This document shows, piece after piece, positions 1 through 9,190 of a stretch of 33,199 bases of DNA. Made by a program: the position numbers and the translations under genes. The DNA lies in assembly GCA_018672815.1 (NCBI GenBank), contig JABHDX010000088.1, forward strand, positions 1 to 33,199, read 5' to 3'. A model generated the notes under the pieces. That model was given only the letters and a program-made list of their open reading frames with translations, was not told the origin of the DNA and did not search any database. The first letter of the stretch is position 1. Each line of letters opens with the position of its first letter. This DNA comes from Gammaproteobacteria bacterium. Lineage in GTDB: Bacteria > Pseudomonadota > Gammaproteobacteria > UBA11654.

Positions 1-267
1 ATCCTTGTATCAGTTTTTATTTATTCATGTGCATCCATGCCGCCACTCCAAGAAATGAGTAATGCAAGGCAAACTATCTCTGCTGCTAAAGAATTAAATA
101 TATCCGCAAAAGATGATCAAAGAATATTAGAAGCTGAGCGTTTGCTCTCTAGAGCTGAACGAAGAATTGAGGTAAGCCTATACGATGCAGCAAGACAGGA
201 CGCGCTTAGAGCTCAAAGAGAAGCTATTGAATACTTAGAAGCTGAGATTGCCAAAAAACCTAAATAA
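1..267 (+). CDS. DUF4398-type lipoprotein, 5'-truncated by window edge
   Basis: The reading frame is open from base 1, so the gene begins upstream and the ATG at 37 is internal. The first residues read ILVSVFIYSCASMPP, the end of a hydrophobic signal followed by a lipobox-like Ile-Tyr-Ser-Cys, so the mature protein would be lipid-anchored on the periplasmic side. The remainder is short, charged and almost wholly helical (SAAKELN, EAERLLSRAERRI, YDAARQDALRAQREAIEYLEAE). This matches the DUF4398 family of small envelope lipoproteins, which often sit beside OmpA-type proteins; the family link is by pattern and the function is unknown. It ends 18 bases from the convergent proS stop. Confidence 0.65.
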   Translation: MLVSVFIYSCASMPPLQEMSNARQTISAAKELNISAKDDQRILEAERLLSRAERRIEVSLYDAARQDALRAQREAIEYLEAEIAKKPK

Positions 268-285
268 ATTCCTAAGTTACTATTT

Positions 286-1518
286 TTAGAAGTAATCTTT
301 AATGGTATTAATATCAATATCTTGACTACCGTTTTTTGTTCTTTCAACCAGCTCTACTGTATTATTATTTAAACCTCTTTCGCTGACAATAATTTGATAT
401 GGAATACCAATCAGTTCAGCTTCAGCAAATTTTACACCAGCTCTTTCATTACGATCATCTAGAGCGACTTCATGTCCTGATTTAACAAGGCTATCATAGA
501 GTTGGTTAGATTTTGATAGGACTGTATCATCATCTTTTTTTAGAATTGCAATGATAATTATTTTAAAAGGAGTTATTTCTTTAGGCCAAATAATTCCTGA
601 TTTATCATGGTTTTGCTCGATGGAAGCGGCAACAATTCTCGAAATACCAATTCCATAACAGCCCATCATAAGGTCAACTGATTTTCCAGAATTATCCAGA
701 ACGTTGCATTTCATACTTCTACTGTACTTATCCCCAAGTTGAAATATATGACCAACCTCTATTCCTCTAGCAAATGATAAATGACCGCCATTAGGGGCAT
801 TCTTACTTTTAATAGTTTCAACATTCGCAGCAAAATTTTCTTCATCGCAATATCCAATTTCATCTTCACCTGATTCAGCTAGGACATGGTATTCATGTGA
901 AGTAGACCCACCAATTTCTCCACTATCAGCTCTGACTTTACGGTAATCTAGTCCTAATTTATTAAAAATATTGTCATACGCTTGTCCTATTTTTTTATAC
1001 TCTTCATTCAACGAAGCTTGATCAAGATGAAATGAATAAGAATCCTTCATTAAAAATTCTCTAGCTCGCATAACACCATATCTAGGTCTAATTTCATCTC
1101 TAAACTTAGTTTGTATTTGATAGAAATTCACAGGTAATTGCTTGTAAGTGTTTAACTCATTTCTAACAATGTCCGTAATTACCTCTTCATGAGTAGGTCC
1201 AAAACAGAATGAGCGATCATGTCGATCATTCATTTTCAATAATAAGCTACCATATTCATCCCATCGCCCAGTTTCTTCCCAAAGATCTGATGGTTGAATA
1301 GCAGGCATTAAAATTTCAAAAGCTCCCGTTGCATTCATTTCATCTCGAACAATATTTTCTATCTTTTTTAAGACTTTCAGACCTAAAGGCATCCATGTGA
1401 ATAATCCAGAGGCTAATTTTTTTATTAATCCTGATCTCAGCATAAGTCGATGAGAAGTCAATTCAGCCTCTGCTGGCGAATCTTTATAGGTTCTGAGCGG
1501 ATATTGTGATAGTTTCAT
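286..1518 (-). CDS. proS: prolyl-tRNA synthetase lacking the INS editing domain
   Basis: Class II aminoacyl-tRNA synthetase that attaches proline to tRNA-Pro in the cytoplasm. Visible landmarks are the motif 1 region with SGLFTWMPLG (about 38-46), GPTHEE (107-112), motif 2 RAREFLMKDSYSFH (151-164), the GGSTSHEYHVLAESGEDE block (203-220), motif 3 GCYGIGISRIVAA (287-298) and a C-terminal anticodon-binding domain with LDDRNERAGVKFAEAELIGIP. The protein is only 410 residues; bacterial enzymes of the E. coli type are about 570. The missing part is the roughly 180-residue INS domain that removes mischarged alanine: the protein passes from AANVETIKSKN (230-240) to RGIEVGHIFQLG (251-262) with only a short linker. 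Both flanks are intact, so this is a natural compact form, not a frameshift. No ribosome binding site is evident before the ATG. Confidence 0.96.
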   Translation of the reverse strand: MKLSQYPLRTYKDSPAEAELTSHRLMLRSGLIKKLASGLFTWMPLGLKVLKKIENIVRDEMNATGAFEILMPAIQPSDLWEETGRWDEYGSLLLKMNDRHDRSFCFGPTHEEVITDIVRNELNTYKQLPVNFYQIQTKFRDEIRPRYGVMRAREFLMKDSYSFHLDQASLNEEYKKIGQAYDNIFNKLGLDYRKVRADSGEIGGSTSHEYHVLAESGEDEIGYCDEENFAANVETIKSKNAPNGGHLSFARGIEVGHIFQLGDKYSRSMKCNVLDNSGKSVDLMMGCYGIGISRIVAASIEQNHDKSGIIWPKEITPFKIIIIAILKKDDDTVLSKSNQLYDSLVKSGHEVALDDRNERAGVKFAEAELIGIPYQIIVSERGLNNNTVELVERTKNGSQDIDINTIKDYF

Positions 1519-1614
1519 TGAATTTTTTTAAATGATTGATTATTTTTTTTATCTTAATTTAGCTATTGTTCAATTATTCACTGTTCAGTAGTATTAATGA
1601 TATCACCTTCTCAT

Positions 1615-1643
1615 TTCCAAGATAACCTACATTTCTCTATAAT
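1615..1643 (+). promoter_or_regulatory. putative sigma70 promoter of pssA, near-leaderless
   Basis: A perfect TATAAT at 1638-1643 lies 8 bases before the pssA ATG at 1652. The hexamer TTCCAA (1615-1620) lies 17 bases upstream, a weak -35 match. If used, transcription would start about 1-3 bases before the ATG, giving an almost leaderless message, consistent with the absence of a Shine-Dalgarno sequence here. This is inferred from consensus matching only, in AT-rich DNA where TATAAT occurs by chance. Confidence 0.35.
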
Positions 1644-1651
1644 GATTTGAT

Positions 1652-2413
1652 ATGAGTATTGAAGAAAAAAAGAAGAAAGATAAAAAGACGATCAAGAAAG
1701 GTATATTTCTTCTACCAAATCTTTTTACAACAGCAAACCTTTTTGCTGGATGTTTTTCTATTTTTTGTTCCATTGATGGAAATTATCAGTCTTCTGCAAT
1801 AGCTATTTTTGTCGCTGTTTTTCTAGATGGCTTGGATGGCAAAGTAGCAAGAGCCACTAATGCGGTTTCTGATTTTGGTAAGGATTATGATAGTCTGTGC
1901 GATTTAATATCATTTGGGATCGCACCGGCTGTATTCTATTACACTTGGGCATCTAATATTCCATATGAGTTGATTATAGTAAGAATGACTTGGCTTATTT
2001 CATTTTATTATATTGCTACTACAGCACTTAGATTGGCTCGGTTTAATAATCATCTGCAACTCAAGGATCAAAATCATTTTCTAGGATTACCATCACCAGC
2101 AGCTGCCACATTATGTAGCGTAATTATTTGGCAGTGCAATTTGAATTATATTGATCCTATTGTCAGTTATATTTTTATTTCATTTGCCATGCTGTCATCA
2201 GCCTCTTTGATGGTTTCAAATATTCAGTACAATAGTTTTAAGGATACACGCTCCTTAAATCGTATTCCTTTTTCAAAAACTCTTTTGGTACCTCTTGTTT
2301 TAATTTTAATTTTCTTAAATCCACCGTTAGTACTAACCATTATGTCATTAACTTATCTTTTCTCAGGCCCTATTAGTTTCGTAAGGAATTTAATTATGAA
2401 AAAAAATTACTAA
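1652..2413 (+). CDS. pssA: CDP-diacylglycerol-serine O-phosphatidyltransferase
   Basis: Inner-membrane enzyme that joins serine to CDP-diacylglycerol to make phosphatidylserine, the precursor of phosphatidylethanolamine. The CDP-alcohol phosphatidyltransferase signature D-x2-DG-x2-AR-x8-G-x3-D-x3-D is complete (D59, D62-G63, A66-R67, G76, D80, D84). The N terminus is lysine-rich (KKKKDKKTIKKG), followed by LPNLFTTANLFAG and several membrane helices. The 253-residue length fits the membrane-embedded PssA-II type, not the soluble E. coli PssA. It is divergent from proS and followed after 23 bases by a uracil-DNA glycosylase gene, so the two are likely co-transcribed. Confidence 0.93.
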   Translation: MSIEEKKKKDKKTIKKGIFLLPNLFTTANLFAGCFSIFCSIDGNYQSSAIAIFVAVFLDGLDGKVARATNAVSDFGKDYDSLCDLISFGIAPAVFYYTWASNIPYELIIVRMTWLISFYYIATTALRLARFNNHLQLKDQNHFLGLPSPAAATLCSVIIWQCNLNYIDPIVSYIFISFAMLSSASLMVSNIQYNSFKDTRSLNRIPFSKTLLVPLVLILIFLNPPLVLTIMSLTYLFSGPISFVRNLIMKKNY

Positions 2414-2436
2414 TGAAAGATTCTGAATAGACCAGT

Positions 2437-3084
2437 ATGCTTCAAAATAAGAAAGATATACTTAAGAAAATAGGCATCGATGTTTATCATCAAAGAAAGA
2501 AAAGTATTGAAAAAAATTCAAATACAGATCAACCAGACGTTTGGTCAACTCTAAAAAGCAATGTTTCATCTTGCAAGAAATGCTTACTTCATAAAACTAG
2601 AACGCAAACAGTTTTCGGAGTGGGAGATACTAATGCTGATTGGCTATTTATTGGAGAAGCACCTGGAAAAGATGAAGATATCAAAGGCGAACCATTCGTT
2701 GGACGTGCAGGACGATTACTTAATGAAATTATTTTTGCTTCAAGTCTTAGCAGGGAAAGTGTATTTATAGCCAATATTCTAAAATGTAGACCACCCAAAA
2801 ATAGAGATCCACATCAAGATGAAGTAAGTAGTTGTATTTCATATTTACAACAACAAATAGAATTGATTAACCCAAAAATTATTATTGCAGTAGGTAAAAT
2901 TGCAGCCCAACAATTATTAAATACGGATAAATCAATGTCTGATCTTAGAGGATATAAGCATTCTTTTGGTGAAAATAACATTCCTTTGATTGTTATTTAT
3001 CATCCTGACTACTTACTTAGAAGTCCTACACAAAAATCTAAAGTTTGGTCTGATATTACTCTTGCGAAAGCTAGTATTGATTAA
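2437..3084 (+). CDS. family 4 uracil-DNA glycosylase (Fe-S type)
   Basis: DNA-repair enzyme that removes uracil from DNA as the first step of base excision repair. Motif A is GEAPGKDED (73-81), followed by [12 protein letters not shown] (84-95); the second active-site motif is the HP pair in YHPDYLL (188-194). Cysteines 46, 49, 117 and 133 (CKKC, then KCRPP and SSC) match the [4Fe-4S] ligands of thermostable-type, family 4 enzymes. The first ~40 residues are a polar extension often found before the catalytic domain. The gene lies between pssA and a transporter gene (3-base gap), consistent with an operon. The family call is firm; a close family 5 relative is less likely given the GEAPG motif. 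Confidence 0.9.
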   Translation: MLQNKKDILKKIGIDVYHQRKKSIEKNSNTDQPDVWSTLKSNVSSCKKCLLHKTRTQTVFGVGDTNADWLFIGEAPGKDEDIKGEPFVGRAGRLLNEIIFASSLSRESVFIANILKCRPPKNRDPHQDEVSSCISYLQQQIELINPKIIIAVGKIAAQQLLNTDKSMSDLRGYKHSFGENNIPLIVIYHPDYLLRSPTQKSKVWSDITLAKASID

Positions 3085-3087
3085 TAT

Positions 3088-4347
3088 ATGAAGATTCTGA
3101 GAAGAAAAAAAATTATATCGTGGGCTTTATATGATTGGGCTAACTCTGTTTTTGCTACAACAGTAATGGCTGGATTTTTCCCAATATTCTTTAAATCTTT
3201 TTGGGCAAGTGACCTTTCTTCGATAGAAAGTACAGCAGCCATAGGAACGGCAAACTCACTTTCCGGTCTTTTTATCATGTTATTAGCACCAATTTTAGGA
3301 GCTTTCTCTGATTTAAGGAAAATAAGAAAACAATGTTTAGCTTTTTTTGCTCTTGTAGGAATAGTAAGTACAGCTTATCTCTATTTCATTCCACAGGGCA
3401 ATTGGTTCTATGCTGCATTTCTCTACACTTTAGCTGCGATTGGTTTTTCTGGTGGTAATATTTTTTATGATTCTTTGATTGGATCAGTTTCAAATAATCT
3501 TGAAAGAAACAAAGTGTCCTCTTTGGGATACTCTTTGGGTTATCTGGGAGGAGGTATTTTATTTATAGTCAATGTTTTAATGTATTTAAACCCAACTTGG
3601 TTTGGTTTATCTTCTGATATTGAGGCTATACTTTATTCATTTTTATCCGTGTCAGTTTGGTGGGCAGTTTTTTCAATACCTTTATTTATTAATGTTAACG
3701 AAGAGTCTAATCCATCTCGACATAAAGGTATTCTGTTTGATCTATTTCACTCATTTAAATCTGTGATTACAACCTTGAAAGAAATAAAGAGGCATAAAAG
3801 AGCAGCTTTATTTTTAATTTCCTATTGGCTCTATATGGATGGAGTTGACACAATTGTGAGAATGGCAACAGCTTATGGAACTGATATAGGCCTAGATACA
3901 TCTTCTATGATTACAGCATTACTAATGACTCAATTTATTGGTTTTCCAGCAACTTTAGTGTTTGGAATTTATGCAGATAAAGTGGGTTTCAAAAAGATAC
4001 TCACTATTGGAATTTCAGTTTATATAATTATTTGTTTTTTTGCAGCCAACATGAATACCGCTACTGAGTTTTATCTAATCGCTGGAGCAGTAGGGCTTGT
4101 TCAAGGTGGAGTTCAAGCTATCAGTAGGTCATTTTTTAGTAGTTTGATACCTAAAAACAAGGAAGCTCAATTTTTTGGTTTTTATAACTTAGTAGGCAAG
4201 TCGGCTGTTTTAGTAGGGCCTCTATTGGTTTCATGGGTAGCTTATATTTTCAATAATCCAAGGTTTGGAATATTAAGCTTATTAATCCTTTTTATACCAG
4301 GTTTATTAATTCTATGGATGGTTCCTAATCAGGAATTAACTCAATGA
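3088..4347 (+). CDS. UMF1-family (Atg22-like) major facilitator transporter
   Basis: Polytopic inner-membrane protein of 419 residues with about 12 hydrophobic helices. The first helix, ISWALYDWANSVFATTV, is the hallmark of the UMF1/Atg22 branch of the major facilitator superfamily; a further conserved stretch is GLVQGGVQAISRSFFSSLIP in the second half. The Atg22 branch in fungi exports amino acids from the vacuole; the substrate of bacterial members is not established. It starts 3 bases after the uracil-DNA glycosylase stop and its last 12 bases overlap the convergent valS end, leaving no room for a separate terminator. Confidence 0.88.
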   Translation: MKILRRKKIISWALYDWANSVFATTVMAGFFPIFFKSFWASDLSSIESTAAIGTANSLSGLFIMLLAPILGAFSDLRKIRKQCLAFFALVGIVSTAYLYFIPQGNWFYAAFLYTLAAIGFSGGNIFYDSLIGSVSNNLERNKVSSLGYSLGYLGGGILFIVNVLMYLNPTWFGLSSDIEAILYSFLSVSVWWAVFSIPLFINVNEESNPSRHKGILFDLFHSFKSVITTLKEIKRHKRAALFLISYWLYMDGVDTIVRMATAYGTDIGLDTSSMITALLMTQFIGFPATLVFGIYADKVGFKKILTIGISVYIIICFFAANMNTATEFYLIAGAVGLVQGGVQAISRSFFSSLIPKNKEAQFFGFYNLVGKSAVLVGPLLVSWVAYIFNNPRFGILSLLILFIPGLLILWMVPNQELTQ

Positions 4348-7095
4348 CATCATTTTAATTTGTTGTTCTATTTTAATTTTATCTTTTGAAAATAATTCAT
4401 ATTGTGATGTGAGTTTTTCAACAACATCTTTAGGTGCTTTGGATTTAAAATTTTTATTTTCAAGTCTTTGATTTACAGAATGGAGATTTTTTTGTATTCC
4501 AACTAATTTTTTTTCTAATCTCTTTCTTTCTGACTCAATATCTATAAGTCCTTCTAATGGTATGTGAATTTTCATCTCACCTAATAATGAAATTGCTGAT
4601 ATCGGCGGAGTGTCATTAATTATTTTTATTTCACCAATATTTGCGATATCTCTTATAAAAACATTTACTTCATTAAGAAGGGTGAGATCTTTTTGACTTG
4701 CATCTTGAAGAAAGATAGGAATTTTTACTTTAGGTGCTATATTCATTTCTGAACGTATTTGTCTAATATTTGTTACAAACGATTGAATCCATTCAACTTT
4801 TTTAATTACAGTTTCATCATAGAATAGGTTTTCTTTTTTCGGATAAGTACTCACCATAATACTTTTTTTAGAGGTTTTAAAATTAAAGGATGTCCATATT
4901 TCCTCTGTTATGAAAGGGATGATAGGGTGGAGTGCTCTTAAGAGTGAATCCAATACGTATAGTAAATTTTCTTTTGTTCGATGTTTATTATTTTCAGAAA
5001 AATCATCTACTGAATTAAAGATTGATTTGCTAAATTCTATGTACCAATCGCAAAAATCATTCCATACAAATTCATATAGCGAGGTCGCCATTAAATCAAT
5101 ACGATAAATTTTAATATTTTTTTCTATAGATTTTAGTAAAAGTTGCAGTTTAGATTGAATCCATAAATCAGGAATTGATAAGTTTTCTTTTTGTAATGAA
5201 TGAGAATCTAATATTATTCCATCTGTATTCATTTGGACAAACCTTGCTGCATTCCATAACTTATTACAAAAATTTTTATAGCCTTCAATACGATTCAAAT
5301 CAAAACGAATGTCTCTTCCTGTTGTAGCTTGGATTGCAAATGTAAACCGAAGTGCATCAACACCAAATTCTGGAATACCTTTTGGAAATTCTTTTTTTGT
5401 TTCTTTGATTATTTTAGGAGCCATTTCTGGTTGCATAAGGCCTTCTGTTCTTTTGTCAATTAGTGTATCTAGATCAATTCCATCAATTATGTCTATTGGA
5501 TCGAGTATATTACCTTTTGATTTAGACATTTTTTGACCATTCTTATCTCGGACTAAACCATGAATATAAACTTCTTTAAATGGCAGCTCATCCATAAAAT
5601 AGAGTCCCATCATTATCATACGAGCTACCCAAAAGAAAATAATATCAAAGCCAGTTACCAATACATTGGTTGGGTAAAAAGTTTCTAAGTCCCTAGTTTG
5701 ATTGGGCCAACCTAGACTTGAAAAAGGCCATAAAGCTGAAGAAAACCATGTGTCTAAAACATCTTCATCTTGTTTTAATTTTATTGAGGTTTGAAGATTA
5801 TATTGTTTTCTAACATCTTCTTCGGATTTACCAACGTAGACCTCTCCCTGATTATCATACCAAGCCGGTATTCTATGACCCCACCATAATTGTCTACTGA
5901 TACACCAGTCTTGGATATTTTCCATCCATTCAAAATATGTTTTAGACCAATTATGAGGAACGAAATTTAATTCTCCACTCTTTACAATATCTATTGCTGG
6001 TTGAGCTAGTTTTTTAGTACTGACATACCACTGATCTGTAATATAAGGTTCAAGTATAGTTCCACTTCTATCACCTCTTGGCACACTTAATGTGTAATCT
6101 TCAATTTTTTCTAGTAAGCCTAATTTCTCCATATCAGATACAATTGCATTTCTTGCTTCAAAACGATCCATTCCTATGTATTTTTTCTGAGCAGTTGTAT
6201 TGATCTTTGCATCTTTAGTAAAAATATTAATCACTTCCAGGCCATGGCGTTTTCCAATCTCAAAATCATTAAAGTCATGTGCTGGTGTGATTTTGACACA
6301 ACCACTGCCAAATGTTTGATCTACATAATCATCGGCAATAATAGGTATGAGTCTTTCTGATATGGGAAGGATTATATTTTTACCAATATATTTTTTATAT
6401 CTTCTATCATTTGGATGAATAGCTACCGCAGTATCGCCTAGCATAGTCTCAGGTCTAGTAGTAGCAACGACTAAGGATTCATTAGATTCTTCAATTGGAT
6501 ATTTAAAATACCAAATATTTCCTGACTCTTCTGATTGAATAACCTCTAAATCAGATAGAGCCGTCAGAAGTACTGGATCCCAATTTACTAATCTTTTACC
6601 TCGATAGATTAATTTGTCTTCATATAACCTAATGAAAACCTCTTGTACTCCTTCCATTAAATCATCATCCATTGTGAATCGTTCTTTAGTCCAGTCTGTA
6701 GAAGAGCCCATTCTTTTTAACTGATTGGAAATTGTACTACCAGATTTATTTTTCCAATCCCAAACTTTTGTTATAAAAGCTTCACGACCTAACTCTAATC
6801 GAGAGGTCCCAGATAGCTCCAGTTGTCTCTCTACAACCATCTGAGTAGCTATTCCTGCATGATCTGTACCAACTTGCCATAGTGTATTTTTTCCTTGCAT
6901 TCTGTGATAGCGAACCAAAATATCCATTATGGTATCTTGAAATGCATGTCCCATATGCAATGTTCCTGTGACGTTTGGTGGAGGTATAACTATGCAAAAA
7001 GGATCTCCACTATTGGAGGGTGAAAAATAACCAGAGCTTTCCCAAGATTCGTATATCTTTTTTTCTATGAAGCTTGGTTTATATGATTTATCCAT
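4336..7095 (-). CDS. valS: valyl-tRNA synthetase
   Basis: Class I aminoacyl-tRNA synthetase that charges tRNA-Val, with an editing domain against threonine. The HIGH-region motif is PPNVTGTLHMGH (39-50) and the KMSKS loop is GQKMSKSKGN near residue 525. Other signatures are GTDHAGIATQMVVE, TTRPETMLGDTAVAI at the editing domain, ISRQLWWGHRIPAWY, and GRDIRFDLNRIEGYKNFCNKLWNAARF. The C terminus (about 850-919) is a charged coiled coil, the tRNA-binding arm typical of ValS. At 919 residues it is slightly shorter than E. coli ValS (951). It is the last gene of pepA-holC-valS, with a 2-base gap after holC, an order conserved in gammaproteobacteria. Confidence 0.98.
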   Translation of the reverse strand: MDKSYKPSFIEKKIYESWESSGYFSPSNSGDPFCIVIPPPNVTGTLHMGHAFQDTIMDILVRYHRMQGKNTLWQVGTDHAGIATQMVVERQLELSGTSRLELGREAFITKVWDWKNKSGSTISNQLKRMGSSTDWTKERFTMDDDLMEGVQEVFIRLYEDKLIYRGKRLVNWDPVLLTALSDLEVIQSEESGNIWYFKYPIEESNESLVVATTRPETMLGDTAVAIHPNDRRYKKYIGKNIILPISERLIPIIADDYVDQTFGSGCVKITPAHDFNDFEIGKRHGLEVINIFTKDAKINTTAQKKYIGMDRFEARNAIVSDMEKLGLLEKIEDYTLSVPRGDRSGTILEPYITDQWYVSTKKLAQPAIDIVKSGELNFVPHNWSKTYFEWMENIQDWCISRQLWWGHRIPAWYDNQGEVYVGKSEEDVRKQYNLQTSIKLKQDEDVLDTWFSSALWPFSSLGWPNQTRDLETFYPTNVLVTGFDIIFFWVARMIMMGLYFMDELPFKEVYIHGLVRDKNGQKMSKSKGNILDPIDIIDGIDLDTLIDKRTEGLMQPEMAPKIIKETKKEFPKGIPEFGVDALRFTFAIQATTGRDIRFDLNRIEGYKNFCNKLWNAARFVQMNTDGIILDSHSLQKENLSIPDLWIQSKLQLLLKSIEKNIKIYRIDLMATSLYEFVWNDFCDWYIEFSKSIFNSVDDFSENNKHRTKENLLYVLDSLLRALHPIIPFITEEIWTSFNFKTSKKSIMVSTYPKKENLFYDETVIKKVEWIQSFVTNIRQIRSEMNIAPKVKIPIFLQDASQKDLTLLNEVNVFIRDIANIGEIKIINDTPPISAISLLGEMKIHIPLEGLIDIESERKRLEKKLVGIQKNLHSVNQRLENKNFKSKAPKDVVEKLTSQYELFSKDKIKIEQQIKMMSLS

Positions 7096-7097
7096 GG

Positions 7098-7538
7098 TTA
7101 GCTTATTTTATGGGCCTTAATATCAAAACCAATGGATTTATATTTTTTCCATCTTTCTCTGGCTTTTTCTTTTTTTTTATCAATATTTTCTATAATTTCA
7201 TGAATTTTTTTTAAATGATTTGTAATATCAGGCATCCCTTCACTCAAATTAATAATGGCTTCAGCATCTTTAATTTTATGTTCCATCCATCCTATTTGAA
7301 CTGGCTGAGTATTGTTAATATCCAGATTTACTATTGCATGAGGGATATAACTCTCTTGCCTGAATGTCCATAGAATTTTATCTAGCTCTTCAGCTTGTTC
7401 TTGGGTGTCTGTTTTTATAAAAATAGGATTGATATTTTGTTTGTAGCCTTTTTCAATTAATTTACAAACATAGATTAAGAAATCTTTTTTTTCAATTGAC
7501 TCAAAGTGATGAAATAAAACATTTGTTTTATGTTGCAT
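7098..7538 (-). CDS. holC: DNA polymerase III chi subunit
   Basis: Accessory subunit of the replicative clamp loader that links the polymerase III holoenzyme to single-strand-binding protein. The 146-residue protein shows the HolC pattern: an N-terminal strand (TNVLFHHF), a helix with VCKLIEKGYKQ, then DTQEQAEELDKILWTFRQESYIPHAI, close to the EDxQAExLDxxLWTF-SFLPH block of HolC. The extreme C terminus is lysine-rich (KKKEKARERWKKYKS). The 1-base gap to pepA upstream and 2-base gap to valS downstream show co-transcription, and the pepA-holC-valS order supports the call. Confidence 0.93.
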   Translation of the reverse strand: MQHKTNVLFHHFESIEKKDFLIYVCKLIEKGYKQNINPIFIKTDTQEQAEELDKILWTFRQESYIPHAIVNLDINNTQPVQIGWMEHKIKDAEAIINLSEGMPDITNHLKKIHEIIENIDKKKEKARERWKKYKSIGFDIKAHKIS

Positions 7539-7539
7539 A

Positions 7540-9042
7540 CTAATTGCGTGCTTTATTAATTAAAAATTCAGAAACCATAGCTACAGGCCTGCCTGTAGCT
7601 CCTTTATTCGAACCCTCATGCCAGGCAACACCAGCAATATCAATATGTGCCCAATCATAATCGCCAACAAATTTTTGAAGGAAGCATCCTGCAGTTATTG
7701 TTCCTGCACCAACTCCATTGGTACTGATATTAGCAACATCAGCAAAATTACTTTTAATTTGTTTGGCATAGTCTTCATTTAAAGGAAGTCTCCAAGTTGG
7801 ATCATTACTTAATTCACCAGCAAGAGTTAATGCATTAGCAAGGTTGTCTGAATTAGTCATTAAACCAGAAATATGTTTCCCTAATGCTACAACACAGGCA
7901 CCAGTTAGAGTCGCCATATCTATAATGAGTTCTGGTTTAAATTTTTGAGCGTAAGTAAGAGCATCAGCAAGTATTAGCCTACCTTCAGCATCTGTGTTTA
8001 ATACTTCAATAGTTGTTCCGGACATAGCTGTAACAATATCACCAGGTTTAGTTGCTGTACTACTTACTACATTTTCGCAAGCTGGAACTATAAAAACCAT
8101 ATTAATAGGCAGCTTAAGGTCTGAGACCATTTGGAGTAGGCCAATTGTAGTTGCTGCTCCACACATGTCGTATTTCATTTCATCCATTGCATTGGATGGT
8201 TTTAGAGAGACACCACCAGTATCAAATGTTATACCTTTTCCTACAATAACTATAGGCCTAGCTTTGGATTTAGAACCTTTATATTCTGCAACTATTAATT
8301 TAGCAGGCTCTGAAGCTCCAGCAGTCACTGATAATAATGAGCCCATTTTTAACTTCTTCATATCAGATTCATTTAAAACCTTAAGAGATATTGTTTTATT
8401 TTTATTTGCTATTTTTCTTGTTTCTTTAACTAAAAATGATGGAGTACAAACATTAGCTGGAAGATCACCTAAATATTTTACTTTTTGTATCGCTTTACCT
8501 ATGCTTTGACCATGCTTAAGACCCTTGGATATTGATGTATTTTTTTTAGTACCATTGATGCCAAAATAGAGTTTATTTAATGAGTATTTTTTTTCTTTTT
8601 TTGAGTTGGTAGCTGTATATTGATAAGCAATATCATACCAAGATTCAACCATTATTCTTGAAGCTCTATAGTATGTTTCATCACTTTTACCAATAAGACC
8701 ATTAGATGCAAGCAGGTTAATTGCATTCTTATGTGAGGTGGATGATAATTTTTTTAGAGCTGATGTAATGGCTTTCTTATAATTAGTATTAGAGTATTTA
8801 TCAAATTTTCCACATCCCACCAAAACTATTCTTTTGTAGGTTTGTTGATTAATGGGTAAAATTCTTGTTTGTCCTAATTTCCCATTTATATCCCCATTGG
8901 TTTGAAAATCTTTTATGAGATTGTTATTTTTTGAATTAATTGTTTTAGTTGGCTCTCTTAGTATCCCATCTTCAAAAACAGGTAATATAAGGCAATCAGC
9001 TTTTATTTCTGATGATTTATTTGTATTTATTAGGAAATTCAT
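7540..9042 (-). CDS. pepA: leucyl aminopeptidase (M17, PepA)
   Basis: Cytoplasmic dimetal aminopeptidase that cleaves N-terminal residues from peptides; in E. coli PepA is also a DNA-binding regulator. The M17 signature NTDAEGRL is present near residue 350, and the metal/active-site lysine region VGKGITFDTGGVSLKPS near 267. Also visible are DMCGAATTIGL, ATLTGACVVALG and GYxWAHIDIAG-like DYDWAHIDIAGVAWHEG near the end. The 500-residue length is normal. AGAGAG precedes the ATG as a modest ribosome binding site. First gene of pepA-holC-valS and divergent from lptF, the same arrangement as in E. coli. Confidence 0.97.
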   Translation of the reverse strand: MNFLINTNKSSEIKADCLILPVFEDGILREPTKTINSKNNNLIKDFQTNGDINGKLGQTRILPINQQTYKRIVLVGCGKFDKYSNTNYKKAITSALKKLSSTSHKNAINLLASNGLIGKSDETYYRASRIMVESWYDIAYQYTATNSKKEKKYSLNKLYFGINGTKKNTSISKGLKHGQSIGKAIQKVKYLGDLPANVCTPSFLVKETRKIANKNKTISLKVLNESDMKKLKMGSLLSVTAGASEPAKLIVAEYKGSKSKARPIVIVGKGITFDTGGVSLKPSNAMDEMKYDMCGAATTIGLLQMVSDLKLPINMVFIVPACENVVSSTATKPGDIVTAMSGTTIEVLNTDAEGRLILADALTYAQKFKPELIIDMATLTGACVVALGKHISGLMTNSDNLANALTLAGELSNDPTWRLPLNEDYAKQIKSNFADVANISTNGVGAGTITAGCFLQKFVGDYDWAHIDIAGVAWHEGSNKGATGRPVAMVSEFLINKARN

Positions 9043-9069
9043 TTATTTCTCTCTTTTAGTTATTTTTAA

Positions 9070-9103
9070 AGGGTATTACTACTCTATTAAAATCAAATAC
9101 CCT
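9070..9103. repeat. 8-bp inverted repeat between pepA and lptF
   Basis: AGGGTATT at 9070-9077 is matched exactly by its reverse complement AATACCCT at 9096-9103, with an 18-base spacer. It sits in the divergent promoter region, 28 bases upstream of the pepA ATG. The G+C-rich arms stand out from the surrounding AT-rich DNA. It could be an operator for a dimeric regulator or a 5' leader hairpin of pepA mRNA; neither can be decided from one copy. Confidence 0.4.
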
Positions 9104-9190
9104 AGTATTATTTGAGTCATAATTGTAGTGTAATAGTATTAGTTCAAAAACTAAATATGAATCTCTTCTAATAAGTAAATAAGATTTTTT

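Noticed and set aside
277..295. Weak inverted repeat TTACT/AGTAA between the lipoprotein gene and proS as a bidirectional terminator
   Set aside because: Only five perfect A-T rich pairs, with no G+C core.
286..1518. Short proS as a frameshifted or deleted pseudogene
   Set aside because: All class II motifs and the C-terminal domain are in frame and intact; only the INS region is missing at a clean boundary.
7994..8509. Long plus-strand frame opposite pepA
   Set aside because: It is antisense to the conserved M17 catalytic region; a shadow frame with no protein-like motifs.
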